Source: JALOAP01 sp964632355
GTDB lineage: Bacteria > Chloroflexota > Dehalococcoidia > Tepidiformales > Tepidiformaceae
Reading direction: 5' to 3'
DNA: 45,621 bases
Assembly: GCA_964632355.1 (NCBI GenBank)
Contig: CAZWBW010000009.1
Coordinates: 1 to 45,621 of the forward strand
This document shows positions 15,915 to 23,115 of the stretch, one piece after another (position 1 is the stretch's first letter; each line of letters begins with the position of its first letter). Both the position numbers and the translations under genes were made by a program. The notes below the pieces were generated by a model. The model did no database searches and was not told the origin of the DNA. It saw only the letters and a program-made list of their open reading frames with translations.

Positions 15915-16595
15915 GTGGACGTTCTCGCTGCCCTCGCCGAAGAGTACCCCGCCTGGTGGGTCGACCTCATGGGCGAACACAACCATGTCGGTGGCATCGA
16001 AGCCACGCGCTGGCTGCTCGAACGGGCAAACCTTCGCCCCGGTGCGCTGATGCTCGATGCCGGTGCCTTCGTTGGTGCAGCTGCTCGGCTCGCCGCCATC
16101 GAAACCGGCGCCCACGCCGTCGCCACCGACCTCGCGCACGACTTTCTCGCCGTTGGCCGGCAGCTCGAGGGTGGCCAAGCTGTCGAGTGGGTTTCGGCCG
16201 ACACCCGCCGCCTCCCTTTCGCCGATGGCACGTTCGCGAGTGTCTGGTGCCTCGATACCACCATCGTCCCCGCCGAGCTGAGCCGGGTGGCCGCGCCCGG
16301 AGCCACGCTCTGTCTCTGCGCCGAAGTCCCCGCGGACAATCGCGGCGGCTTCGAAGCCACGCTCGACGAGTGGGCCGAGTACGGCTGGCGGCTCGCGGCG
16401 CACCGGCCCATGACGCTCGAAGCGCTGCAGACGTGGCGGCGCGCTGAAGCCGAGCTCGTTGCACGCCGGCCTTACTTCGAACCGCGCTACGGCACCCGTG
16501 CCTACCACGCGCAGCTCGACCACCTCGGCGACCTGGTGCGCGCGTACGAGCGTGGTGGTGTTGGACACGCGCTACTCGTCTTGACCCGGGCCTGA
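15915..16595 (+). CDS. Class I SAM-dependent methyltransferase
   Basis: 226 residues. Motif I is LMLDAGAFVGAAARLAAIE, looser than the usual DxGxG, followed by the acidic loop VATDLAHDFLAV, ADTRRLPFADGTFASVWCLD and LSRVAAPGATLCLCAE. The substrate is unknown; the fold resembles UbiE/COQ5-type methyltransferases. GTG 15915 has no Shine-Dalgarno but lies 6 nt after TAGATT (15903-15908), so it is probably leaderless. It stands alone between the remnant at 15411 and a VOC gene. Confidence 0.82.
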   Translation: MDVLAALAEEYPAWWVDLMGEHNHVGGIEATRWLLERANLRPGALMLDAGAFVGAAARLAAIETGAHAVATDLAHDFLAVGRQLEGGQAVEWVSADTRRLPFADGTFASVWCLDTTIVPAELSRVAAPGATLCLCAEVPADNRGGFEATLDEWAEYGWRLAAHRPMTLEALQTWRRAEAELVARRPYFEPRYGTRAYHAQLDHLGDLVRAYERGGVGHALLVLTRA

Positions 16596-16636
16596 CGCAG
16601 CTACCGATTCGCGGCTCGCCGCGCCCGTCAGTTGGC

Positions 16637-16642
16637 TATACT
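16637..16642 (+). promoter_or_regulatory. Candidate -10 of VOC gene
   Basis: TATACT lies 35 nt before ATG 16678, leaving a short leader that holds the ribosome binding site ACGGAG. Confidence 0.5.
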
Positions 16643-16677
16643 GCCGCGTCCGAAACCCACCCACACGGAGTCCCACC

Positions 16678-17049
16678 ATGACAGCGTTCGTCTCCGACGG
16701 GCGGATTTCCTTCCAGGTCGCTGTCTCCGACCTCGACCGTGCGGTCGCGTTCTACCGTGACGTGCTGGGGTTGAAAGAGATCGTCGTGTCGTCCGAGTAC
16801 CACTGGGCGGAGTTCGAAACTGGCATCCCGGGGTGCACGATCGGGATGGGTGTTGACCCTGGAGGGGTCGGCCCCTGCCAGAGTTCGATCAGGTTCGGCG
16901 TCACCGACCTCGACGCCGCCCGGCAGGCGCTCCAGGAACGCGGTGTTCGCTTCGAACAAGAGGAATTCGAAGTTGGCGGCCAGGTCCGGATCGCCCTCTT
17001 CCAGGACCCGGATGGCAACCCAATGTTGCTCGAGCAGCGTCTCTCGTAG
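16678..17049 (+). CDS. VOC-family (glyoxalase/bleomycin-resistance) protein
   Basis: 123 residues, a single VOC module: FQVAVSDLDRAVAFYRDVLG at the start, EYHWAEFETGI, RFGVTDLDAARQALQERGVR and a terminal strand with FQDPDGNPMLLEQR, whose Glu is a common metal ligand. The substrate cannot be told from sequence. ATG 16678 is preceded by CACGGAG. It converges with the glycosyltransferase gene, the stops being 8 bases apart. Confidence 0.9.
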   Translation: MTAFVSDGRISFQVAVSDLDRAVAFYRDVLGLKEIVVSSEYHWAEFETGIPGCTIGMGVDPGGVGPCQSSIRFGVTDLDAARQALQERGVRFEQEEFEVGGQVRIALFQDPDGNPMLLEQRLS

Positions 17050-17056
17050 CCGAAGC

Positions 17057-18007
17057 CTATCGGCTGCGGTGTTCGCGAACCAGGGTTCGCAGCCGCCGGT
17101 CGATGTCCTCGGTGACGCGCTGCGGATCGAACTGCTCGCGGGCGACCCGTATGCCTTCCTCGTTCAGGTCGAGCTCGCCGCGCTTGTGCCGTTCGAACAG
17201 GTCCAGGAGGTGGGCTTTGACTGCTTCGAAGCCGCATGCCTGGCGCGTGCCGGGCATCGGGTACGTCCAGATGACGTGCCGCCCGCGCGATAGCGCCTCG
17301 AGCACCGTGAACGAGGTCCCGTCGTGCCTTGTGAGCCGCACGAGCACCGATGAATCCCGGTAGATCGGTTCCATGTTTTCGATCCAGCCCGGCGCGCGGA
17401 GGTTCGGCGGCAGCGACCCGGGCAACGTCCGCGGAGGCGAAGGCACGAGCGTGAACTGGATGTCCGGGAGTTCGTGCGGCAACCGCATGAGGCTCTCGAC
17501 GTCGAACACCTTGCGGTATTCGGGTTTCTCCGGGAGGTAAAGGAGCACCCGGAAATCGCCCGGCAGCGGGGGCGGCACGTCGCACGCGATGCCCGTCATG
17601 GGCAACGGCTGGTATTCAGCCTCGACCCCGATTTCTCTGAGCTCCTCGCCCAGCCAGGGAGCGTCGCACCAGTGAGTGGCCTTCTGCAGCAGGCGCCGGT
17701 CGGTGTTGCCCCTGCGGTGCTGTTCGAGCGCCACCAGGACATCCGTCCCGACCCAGTGAATGACGTGCGGGCGGCGCCACGCACGGCTGAACAGCGCCTG
17801 TGGCGATCGGCGGTCGACTCGGCTCGTGATGTGGTAGAGGGCATCGGCACGCTGCAGCTTCGGCAGGAGCGCCAGCCATTTCCGCGGGTCCCGGCCCGGG
17901 TGCGCGACATACTCGGTCTCCCACCCGAGGTCGCGAAGCGCCTGGCTCAGCAGTCTGCCAAAGAACGGAAGCCCCAGGATGAGGAGCCGCGGTTTCCGCC
18001 GTGCCAT
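17057..18007 (-). CDS. Glycosyltransferase, GT-B fold (GT4-like)
   Basis: 316 residues. The start RKPRLLILGLPFFGRLLSQA is a Rossmann-like strand-loop. The second half holds the nucleotide-sugar region: FRVLLYLPEKPEY, NLRAPGWIENMEPIYRDSSV and LTRHDGTSFTVLEALSRGRH, where the Glu in VLEALSRG matches the conserved Glu of GT4 enzymes. It probably transfers a sugar to a lipid or cell-surface glycan. GGGAGA precedes ATG 18007 and the acyltransferase stop lies 2 bases upstream, so the two genes are coupled. Confidence 0.82.
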   Translation of the reverse strand: MARRKPRLLILGLPFFGRLLSQALRDLGWETEYVAHPGRDPRKWLALLPKLQRADALYHITSRVDRRSPQALFSRAWRRPHVIHWVGTDVLVALEQHRRGNTDRRLLQKATHWCDAPWLGEELREIGVEAEYQPLPMTGIACDVPPPLPGDFRVLLYLPEKPEYRKVFDVESLMRLPHELPDIQFTLVPSPPRTLPGSLPPNLRAPGWIENMEPIYRDSSVLVRLTRHDGTSFTVLEALSRGRHVIWTYPMPGTRQACGFEAVKAHLLDLFERHKRGELDLNEEGIRVAREQFDPQRVTEDIDRRLRTLVREHRSR

Positions 18008-18009
18008 CG

Positions 18010-18615
18010 CTATCTCCCGCCCACGACGACCGCGTCGCCGGCGACGACCGTCGCATTCGCTGGCACGTCCTTGCGCACGACCGTGTGCGCACCAACCGTC
18101 GCGCAGGTACCGACCGTCACCCCGTGCAGCACGGTGGCGCCCGCTCCCAAATAGGCGCCGCGCTCGATGCGGACAGGCCCGGTTTCTCGCGGCCGCCGTT
18201 CGCGCAGCGGCCCGGGGCCGACGTCGATGTGCGTCACGAGGGTACAGTTCATCGAAATCGTTGCTTCGTCCTCGATGTACACCGAATCCGCGAGGTCGAT
18301 GAGGACGTTCGCGCCCAGGTGCACGCGGTCGCCGATGTGCAGCTTCGAAAAGTCGCTGCCGGCGTTCACGATGTGCAGCGGGCCATGGATCGAACAGTCG
18401 CGGCCAACCGTGGCGCCGAACTCTCGCAGGATAGCCGCGTGTTCCCTTGTGGTCGTCCGGAGCTCCATGGCGATCCCTTCGATGCCATCGCGGAGGTACC
18501 GCGCTCGGCGGCGCTGGCGTCCGAATCCGCCGAGGATTCGCTGCATCGGCCGCGCCAGCGGCGTGATCGCCCGCCGGAACGACGCAATCGAGCTCGAAGT
18601 GTTATCACCCGGCAT
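18010..18615 (-). CDS. Acyltransferase with left-handed beta-helix (hexapeptide repeats)
   Basis: 201 residues. Hexapeptide repeats begin near residue 65 (FGATVGRDCSIHGPLHIVNA) and run through KLHIGDRVHLGANVLIDLAD to VRIERGAYLGAGATVLHGVT and VGTCATVGAHTVVRKDVPAN, ending as in CatB/WbbJ-type O-acetyltransferases. The catalytic His is likely in NCTLVTHIDVG. ATG 18615 follows GAGG; TTG 18627 is also in frame. With the adjoining glycosyltransferase this forms a small surface-glycan operon. Confidence 0.85.
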   Translation of the reverse strand: MPGDNTSSSIASFRRAITPLARPMQRILGGFGRQRRRARYLRDGIEGIAMELRTTTREHAAILREFGATVGRDCSIHGPLHIVNAGSDFSKLHIGDRVHLGANVLIDLADSVYIEDEATISMNCTLVTHIDVGPGPLRERRPRETGPVRIERGAYLGAGATVLHGVTVGTCATVGAHTVVRKDVPANATVVAGDAVVVGGR

Positions 18616-18722
18616 GCAGCCTCGCAATCATTGAGTCGGTAAAACGTCCGTAAACAATTGACGGAAAACCACCCGACGATGAATGCTGTCTTGCCCTCAT
18701 CACAGGTCACTCATACCCTGCT

Positions 18723-18728
18723 TAGACT
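18723..18728 (+). promoter_or_regulatory. Candidate -10 of secreted-protein gene
   Basis: TAGACT lies 29 nt before ATG 18758. The leader includes GTGAGG as ribosome binding site. Confidence 0.5.
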
Positions 18729-18757
18729 GGGAATTGAGTTCCAACGTGTGAGGCAGT

Positions 18758-19207
18758 ATGAAGCGACGTTTTCTCCTGGGGCTGGGGCTCGTCGGTGCCA
18801 CGCTAGTGGCAATTCCGGCAACTGTGATCGCTCAATCTGCGCCGCCGGACCCGCCTGCAACCTACTACGGCACTGCGAATGGCGCCACCGTCGGGCAAAA
18901 GGTCCTTGCCATCGTCCAGGACAACCAGGGCAACCAGACCGTCTGCGGCGAAGGTGAGGTGCTCGAAGACGCCGGCAAAATCGTCTACACCGTCGACGTA
19001 GTCGCCCACACCCAGACCCCCGGCTGCGGAGCGGCTGGCCGCACGATTCGCTTCTACCTGCCTTCCGGCCCGGGCGTGAACGCCAGGTTTGCGAACGAGT
19101 CCGCCACCTGGAGCGGCGCCGGCGGCCAGGAGCGGAACCTCACGCTGAAAGAACTCGAGCGCGCTGGCCAGTTGCCGCTCGTCGCCAGCGACCGCCCGGT
19201 CGGCTAA
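18758..19207 (+). CDS. Secreted protein of unknown function
   Basis: 149 residues with a clear Sec signal peptide (KRRFLLGLGLVGATLVAIPA, likely cleavage after AQSA). The mature part of about 120 residues is beta-rich with two Cys (VCGEGE and TPGCGA) that could form a disulfide. It contains AYYGTANGA-like small-residue stretches and FYLPSGPGVNARFANESATW. I do not recognise a domain; it may be a small beta-sandwich surface protein. It is monocistronic, ending in a strong terminator. Confidence 0.78.
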   Translation: MKRRFLLGLGLVGATLVAIPATVIAQSAPPDPPATYYGTANGATVGQKVLAIVQDNQGNQTVCGEGEVLEDAGKIVYTVDVVAHTQTPGCGAAGRTIRFYLPSGPGVNARFANESATWSGAGGQERNLTLKELERAGQLPLVASDRPVG

Positions 19208-19230
19208 TCGCCGTTCCGCAACGAACTACG

Positions 19231-19256
19231 AGGCCGCTCGTTCGAGCGGCCTTTTT
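19231..19256 (+). terminator. Rho-independent terminator after secreted-protein gene
   Basis: AGGCCGCTCG-TT-CGAGCGGCCT is followed by TTTTC. Confidence 0.92.
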
Positions 19257-19301
19257 CATGCCTCGAAGTCGCGGCGCGACCCGGGTGGGTCGGAGACGAA
19301 C

Positions 19302-19329
19302 AACGGCCCCTTCCGGAGAAGGGGCCGTT
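19302..19329 (-). terminator. Terminator after acyl-CoA dehydrogenase gene
   Basis: A 12-bp stem AACGGCCCCTTC / GAAGGGGCCGTT with loop CGGA lies 24 bases past the minus-strand stop. On the minus strand it is followed by GTTCGTC. Confidence 0.8.
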
Positions 19330-19352
19330 TCGTACGCGCGGTAGCGGAAGGT

Positions 19353-20525
19353 CTATGCCCGCGGCAGGCCGAGGCCTCGCGTCGCGATGATGTTCCGCTG
19401 GATTTCGCTCGTGCCGCCTTCGATCGTGTTCGCGATCGAGCGAAGGTACATGTACTTGATGCGGCCCTTCATCGGCACTTCCGGCCCGGGCGACTTGCCG
19501 TCGAGCTGGCCGTATAGCCCGAGCAGCTTCATGCCGGTCCGGTAGATGCGCTGGTTCAGTTCCGTGCCGAACAGCTTGGCCACGCTCGCTTCGTGCCCCG
19601 GCGGCACGCCTTCCTTCGCCTGCATCGAGACGATCTTGTAGCTCATCATCGTGGCCACGTTCGCCTCGATGAACCGCTCCACCAACTCCGTCCGGATGGC
19701 CGGGTTGTGGCCCAGCGTCGAGGTGCCGTCGAGCTTGTGCTCGCGGGCGAACTTCGCCAGGTCCTCGACGGTCTGGCGTGCACCCACCGCCGAGCCGATG
19801 TTCGAGCGCTCGAAGCTCAGCGTGGTCTGCGCGAGGTACCAGCCCCGGTTCTCCTCGCCGATGATGTTCTCCCGCGGGACGCGAACGTCTTCGAAGAACA
19901 CCTCGTTGAACTCGTGCGAATCCGCCGCATTGATGAGCGGCCGCACCGTGATGCCGGGCGACTTCATGTCGACGATGAAGTAGGTGATGCCGCGGTGCTT
20001 CGGCGCATCCGGGTCGGTCCGCGCGAGCAGGATCATCCACTTCGCAACGTGCGCGCCCGAGGTCCAGATCTTCTGGCCGTTGATGATGTAGTCGTCGCCG
20101 TCGCGGACAGCGCGGGTCTGGAGCGAGGCAAGGTCGGAACCGGCGCCCGGCTCGCTATAGCCCTGGCACCAGATCGCGTCGCCGCTGAGGATTTCGGGCA
20201 GGTACTTCTTCTTCTGCTCCTCGGTGCCGTGGACGATGAGCGTGGGGCCCGCGAAGCCGACGGCGATGCCGAAGGGGCGCGGCGCGCGAGCTTCCGCCAG
20301 CTCGGAGTTGAAGATGAACTGCTCCATCACGCTCATGCCGGCGCCGCCGTATTCCTTCGGCCAGGCGGGCGCAATCCACTTCCGCTCCGCGAGCTTCTTC
20401 ATCCACTCCCGTGTGCCCTGCTGGCTGAATGGATCAGCGCTCCCGCCCTTGGGCGCTTCACGAGCGATAAATTCGCGAACTTCTTGGCGAAAAGCCGCCT
20501 CTTCAGGCGTGTCTCGAAAATTCAC
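19353..20525 (-). CDS. Acyl-CoA dehydrogenase
   Basis: 390 residues. Flavin and substrate motifs are WCQGYSEPGAGSDLASLQTR, IINGQKIWTSGAHVAKWMIL and the C-terminal IANTIEGGTSEIQRNIIATR. The Glu of IEGGTSE lies in the region that holds the base in several acyl-CoA dehydrogenases. It oxidises acyl-CoA to enoyl-CoA, passing electrons to ETF. GTG 20525 follows AAGGGG. It lies 58 bases after the hydrolase gene on the same strand and is probably co-transcribed. The chain length or ring substrate (steroid-type FadE is possible) cannot be told. Confidence 0.93.
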   Translation of the reverse strand: MNFRDTPEEAAFRQEVREFIAREAPKGGSADPFSQQGTREWMKKLAERKWIAPAWPKEYGGAGMSVMEQFIFNSELAEARAPRPFGIAVGFAGPTLIVHGTEEQKKKYLPEILSGDAIWCQGYSEPGAGSDLASLQTRAVRDGDDYIINGQKIWTSGAHVAKWMILLARTDPDAPKHRGITYFIVDMKSPGITVRPLINAADSHEFNEVFFEDVRVPRENIIGEENRGWYLAQTTLSFERSNIGSAVGARQTVEDLAKFAREHKLDGTSTLGHNPAIRTELVERFIEANVATMMSYKIVSMQAKEGVPPGHEASVAKLFGTELNQRIYRTGMKLLGLYGQLDGKSPGPEVPMKGRIKYMYLRSIANTIEGGTSEIQRNIIATRGLGLPRA

Positions 20526-20583
20526 CTGCGACCCCTTCGTTTCGAATCTCGTTCAGGAATGATACCTCCCGGTTCCCCTGCCG

Positions 20584-21444
20584 TCAGCGAATTGGCGTCG
20601 ACGCAAGGTGCGCGAGGATTTCCTTCGACACATCCTCGAACCGCTCCTGGATGAGCCAGTGGCCCGCATCGAGCTCCACAAACCGGAATGGCCCGGTCAT
20701 GTACTGCTCCTGCGTCGCCGTCGTCCCGCGGCCAACAGCCTGGTCGCGGTTCCCCCAGATCACGAGCGTCGGCGTGGCCACCATCTCGGAAACCTGCGGC
20801 GCGTCCGTTTGCTCCATTCCGAACGAGCCCCGGTACCAGTTGAGCGCCGCCGTCAGCGCTCCCGGCTGCGTGAACACTGACAGGTACTCTTCCACCTCTT
20901 CCGGCGGGCTCTCGGTCCAGACCGCCTTCAGCGCCGCCCAGTCGTTCTCGGCGAAGGCCGCCTCCGCGACGCCCGGCTCCTGGAAGAACCCAATGTACTG
21001 GCTCTTCTGCTGCTGGTCCGGGTCCTCGCGGAACGCCCGGCCATACGACGCCGGGTGCGGGATCGAAAGCGCCGTCCACGTCTGGATGCGCTCCGGGTAG
21101 GTCATCACCACGCGCCATCCGACGCCTGCGCCCCAGTCGTGGCCAACCAGGTGGAACTTCTCGACGCCCCACGCGTCCGCCAGCGCGATAACGTCGGCGG
21201 CGAGCAGGTGAGTCTGGTAGTTCTCGCGGCCTTCGGGGCGTGCACCCGGGCTGTAGCCGCGCTGGTCCGGCGCCAGGCAGCGGTACCCCGCCTCCACCAG
21301 CTTCGGCATGAGTTCGACCCACATGTGCGACGTCTCAGGAAAGCCGTGAAGCAGGATCACCGGCTCGCCCGACTCCCCCGCTTCCCGGCACCGAAACGTC
21401 ATCCCGTTCGCCGCGATCTCTCGGATGCGTACTTCTGTGGACAT
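20584..21444 (-). CDS. Alpha/beta hydrolase, epoxide-hydrolase-like
   Basis: 286 residues. The HGFP oxyanion motif (VILLHGFPETSHMW) and nucleophile elbow LVGHDWGAGVGW, with Asp as nucleophile, fit soluble epoxide hydrolases and haloalkane dehalogenases. The His is in LDAGHWLIQERFEDVS and the third acid near LVIWGNRDQAVG. Lid-domain tyrosines are plausible at ENYQTHLL or EEVEEYLSVF. It is cytoplasmic. GGGGGTAGGGA sits just before ATG 21444, and a TATACT on the minus strand at 21480-21475 is a likely -10. It is the first gene of a probable operon with the acyl-CoA dehydrogenase. Confidence 0.9.
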   Translation of the reverse strand: MSTEVRIREIAANGMTFRCREAGESGEPVILLHGFPETSHMWVELMPKLVEAGYRCLAPDQRGYSPGARPEGRENYQTHLLAADVIALADAWGVEKFHLVGHDWGAGVGWRVVMTYPERIQTWTALSIPHPASYGRAFREDPDQQQKSQYIGFFQEPGVAEAAFAENDWAALKAVWTESPPEEVEEYLSVFTQPGALTAALNWYRGSFGMEQTDAPQVSEMVATPTLVIWGNRDQAVGRGTTATQEQYMTGPFRFVELDAGHWLIQERFEDVSKEILAHLASTPIR

Positions 21445-21474
21445 TCCCTACCCCCTTCGTTCGAACGCCGGGCG

Positions 21475-21480
21475 AGTATA
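21475..21480 (-). promoter_or_regulatory. Candidate -10 of hydrolase-dehydrogenase operon
   Basis: TATACT on the minus strand ends 30 nt before ATG 21444, leaving room for the GGGGGTAGGGA ribosome binding site. Confidence 0.5.
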
Positions 21481-21703
21481 CCGGCCGCGGCAAGCCCGGG
21501 AAGGGCGGGGTGGGCAGTAGGCCACACAAGGTACCCCCGCCGTGCTTGGCAGGCACCGGCGGGAGCGAAGACTGGCGGCCGTGGAATCGCCAACAGGTCG
21601 TGAGCCTGGATTCGCCCGCTAGTTCCGCGATTTCTTCGGTTGATTTCGTGAGCCACTCCCGCGCGAAACCCACGAAGAGCCGTCTCCGCCGGGCCTCGCT
21701 TGA

Positions 21704-23050
21704 TCAGCTGCCGCCGTCGACTGATGCCGCCGCGACCGACCGGGCGGCGCCGGGTTCGCTCGAATCCTCGGGCTCCGGCTCGCGGCTTGGGCGAGCGAAC
21801 AGGATCGCCACCGCCGCCGCGTACGTCACAGCGGCCGTAACCGTGAACGGGATGGTATAGCCGTCCGTCTGGTCGTGCAGAAACCCGACGCCGATCGGGC
21901 CCAGGCCGCTACCCACCTGCCCGGCCATGCTGATCAGCCCGAAGATCGACCCGAACGACAGCATCCCGAAAATCTCGCCCACCAGCAGTGACTGCATCAT
22001 GTACACGTTGCCGATGGTGAACCCGAAGATGAGCGTCAGCACCCACGTCGAAAGCACGTTGTCGATGTAGACAATCAGCAGGATCGCCGTTGCCTGCACG
22101 ACGAACAGCCCGAACGTCAGCAGCCGCTTGTCCACGCCATCGGCGAAGATGCCGACCACCAGCCGCGCAAGGATCGAGCCGAGCGCCGTCACGCTCAGGG
22201 TGAAGGCCGCCTCGCTCCGCGACCCGAGCCGGTCTTCGAGGAACGAAACCTGGTGGATGATGTAGCCCGTCTGCGCCACCAACACGAGCAGGAACGCGAT
22301 GAAAATCGACCAGAACCCGATCGTCCGCATCGCTTCCTTGCGCTTCCAGGTGCGGTACTGGTTCGCGGCGCTGACGGTTGTGCTCGGGGTGATGGGAGTC
22401 GGGTCGCCGTCCGGCGGCAGGTTCATGTGTGCCGGGTCGAAGACGATGACCCCCAGCACTACCGGCAGCCCGACCACCAGCACCAGCGCACCGAGCACCG
22501 GCGTGGCGAGTTCGAGCCCGCCGACGTCGATGAGCCGGCTCGCGACGGGCGAAAGGATGACGCCGCCCAGCGAAACGCCGGTCGATGACACGCTCATCGC
22601 CAGCGCCCGCCGCCGTACGAACCAGCGCGTCATGATCGCGTTCACCGCCACGCCGGCCGACATGCCAAACGCGACGGCGAACACGAAGTACACCAGGTAG
22701 AGCAGCCACAGCTGGTCCACAAGCCCGATGAACGTTGCGCTCACGCCGTTCAGCACCATGCCGACGGTCATGAACGCGAGCGGGCCCCGCCGGTCGATCA
22801 TCGGGCCCACAACAACCGACGTGAGGCCCGAAACCGTGAAGTAAATCGCGGGCGCAACGCTGACCTGCGTGTTGCTCCAGCCGTGCTTGTCTTCGAGCGC
22901 GCCCAGAAACACGGGCAGTCCGTAATAGCCCACGCCCACGCCCACAAACATGAGCAGTGCGCAGGCAATTGCGATGTACCAGCCGTAAAAGACGTTGCCC
23001 GGCAGGATCCGCGCCGCCGGAGGGACTCGATGCTTCGCCGCCTCAACCAT
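21704..23050 (-). CDS. Major facilitator superfamily transporter (monocarboxylate/OFA-like)
   Basis: 448 residues with 12 predicted helices. The first is GWYIAIACALLMFVGVGVGY, and the loop 2-3 motif is VVVGPMIDRRGPLAFMTVGM. NAIMTRWFVRRRALAMSVSS and LVVGIFADGVDKRLLTFGLF are typical of the oxalate:formate/monocarboxylate porter group. Substrate unknown, probably a carboxylate. ATG 23050 was chosen because the minus-strand TAGACT (23063-23058) lies 7 nt upstream, giving a leaderless mRNA; an upstream in-frame start at 23074 would place that box inside the gene. Confidence 0.88.
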   Translation of the reverse strand: MVEAAKHRVPPAARILPGNVFYGWYIAIACALLMFVGVGVGYYGLPVFLGALEDKHGWSNTQVSVAPAIYFTVSGLTSVVVGPMIDRRGPLAFMTVGMVLNGVSATFIGLVDQLWLLYLVYFVFAVAFGMSAGVAVNAIMTRWFVRRRALAMSVSSTGVSLGGVILSPVASRLIDVGGLELATPVLGALVLVVGLPVVLGVIVFDPAHMNLPPDGDPTPITPSTTVSAANQYRTWKRKEAMRTIGFWSIFIAFLLVLVAQTGYIIHQVSFLEDRLGSRSEAAFTLSVTALGSILARLVVGIFADGVDKRLLTFGLFVVQATAILLIVYIDNVLSTWVLTLIFGFTIGNVYMMQSLLVGEIFGMLSFGSIFGLISMAGQVGSGLGPIGVGFLHDQTDGYTIPFTVTAAVTYAAAVAILFARPSREPEPEDSSEPGAARSVAAASVDGGS

Positions 23051-23057
23051 TCGCATC

Positions 23058-23063
23058 AGTCTA
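23058..23063 (-). promoter_or_regulatory. TAGACT -10 element of MFS gene
   Basis: The element lies on the minus strand 7 nt before ATG 23050, with no Shine-Dalgarno between them. Confidence 0.55.
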
Positions 23064-23115
23064 ATCGATGGCACCCATGCGACGTGAAGTCCCCGGGGCG
23101 GCGATGCACGAATCC

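Noticed and set aside
21445..21673. A minus-strand frame beginning GFAREWLTKSTEEIAELAGE between the MFS and hydrolase genes
   Set aside because: The first 25 residues look protein-like, but the frame then becomes Pro/Gly-rich noise and overlaps the hydrolase start. It may be a short remnant, but support is too weak.
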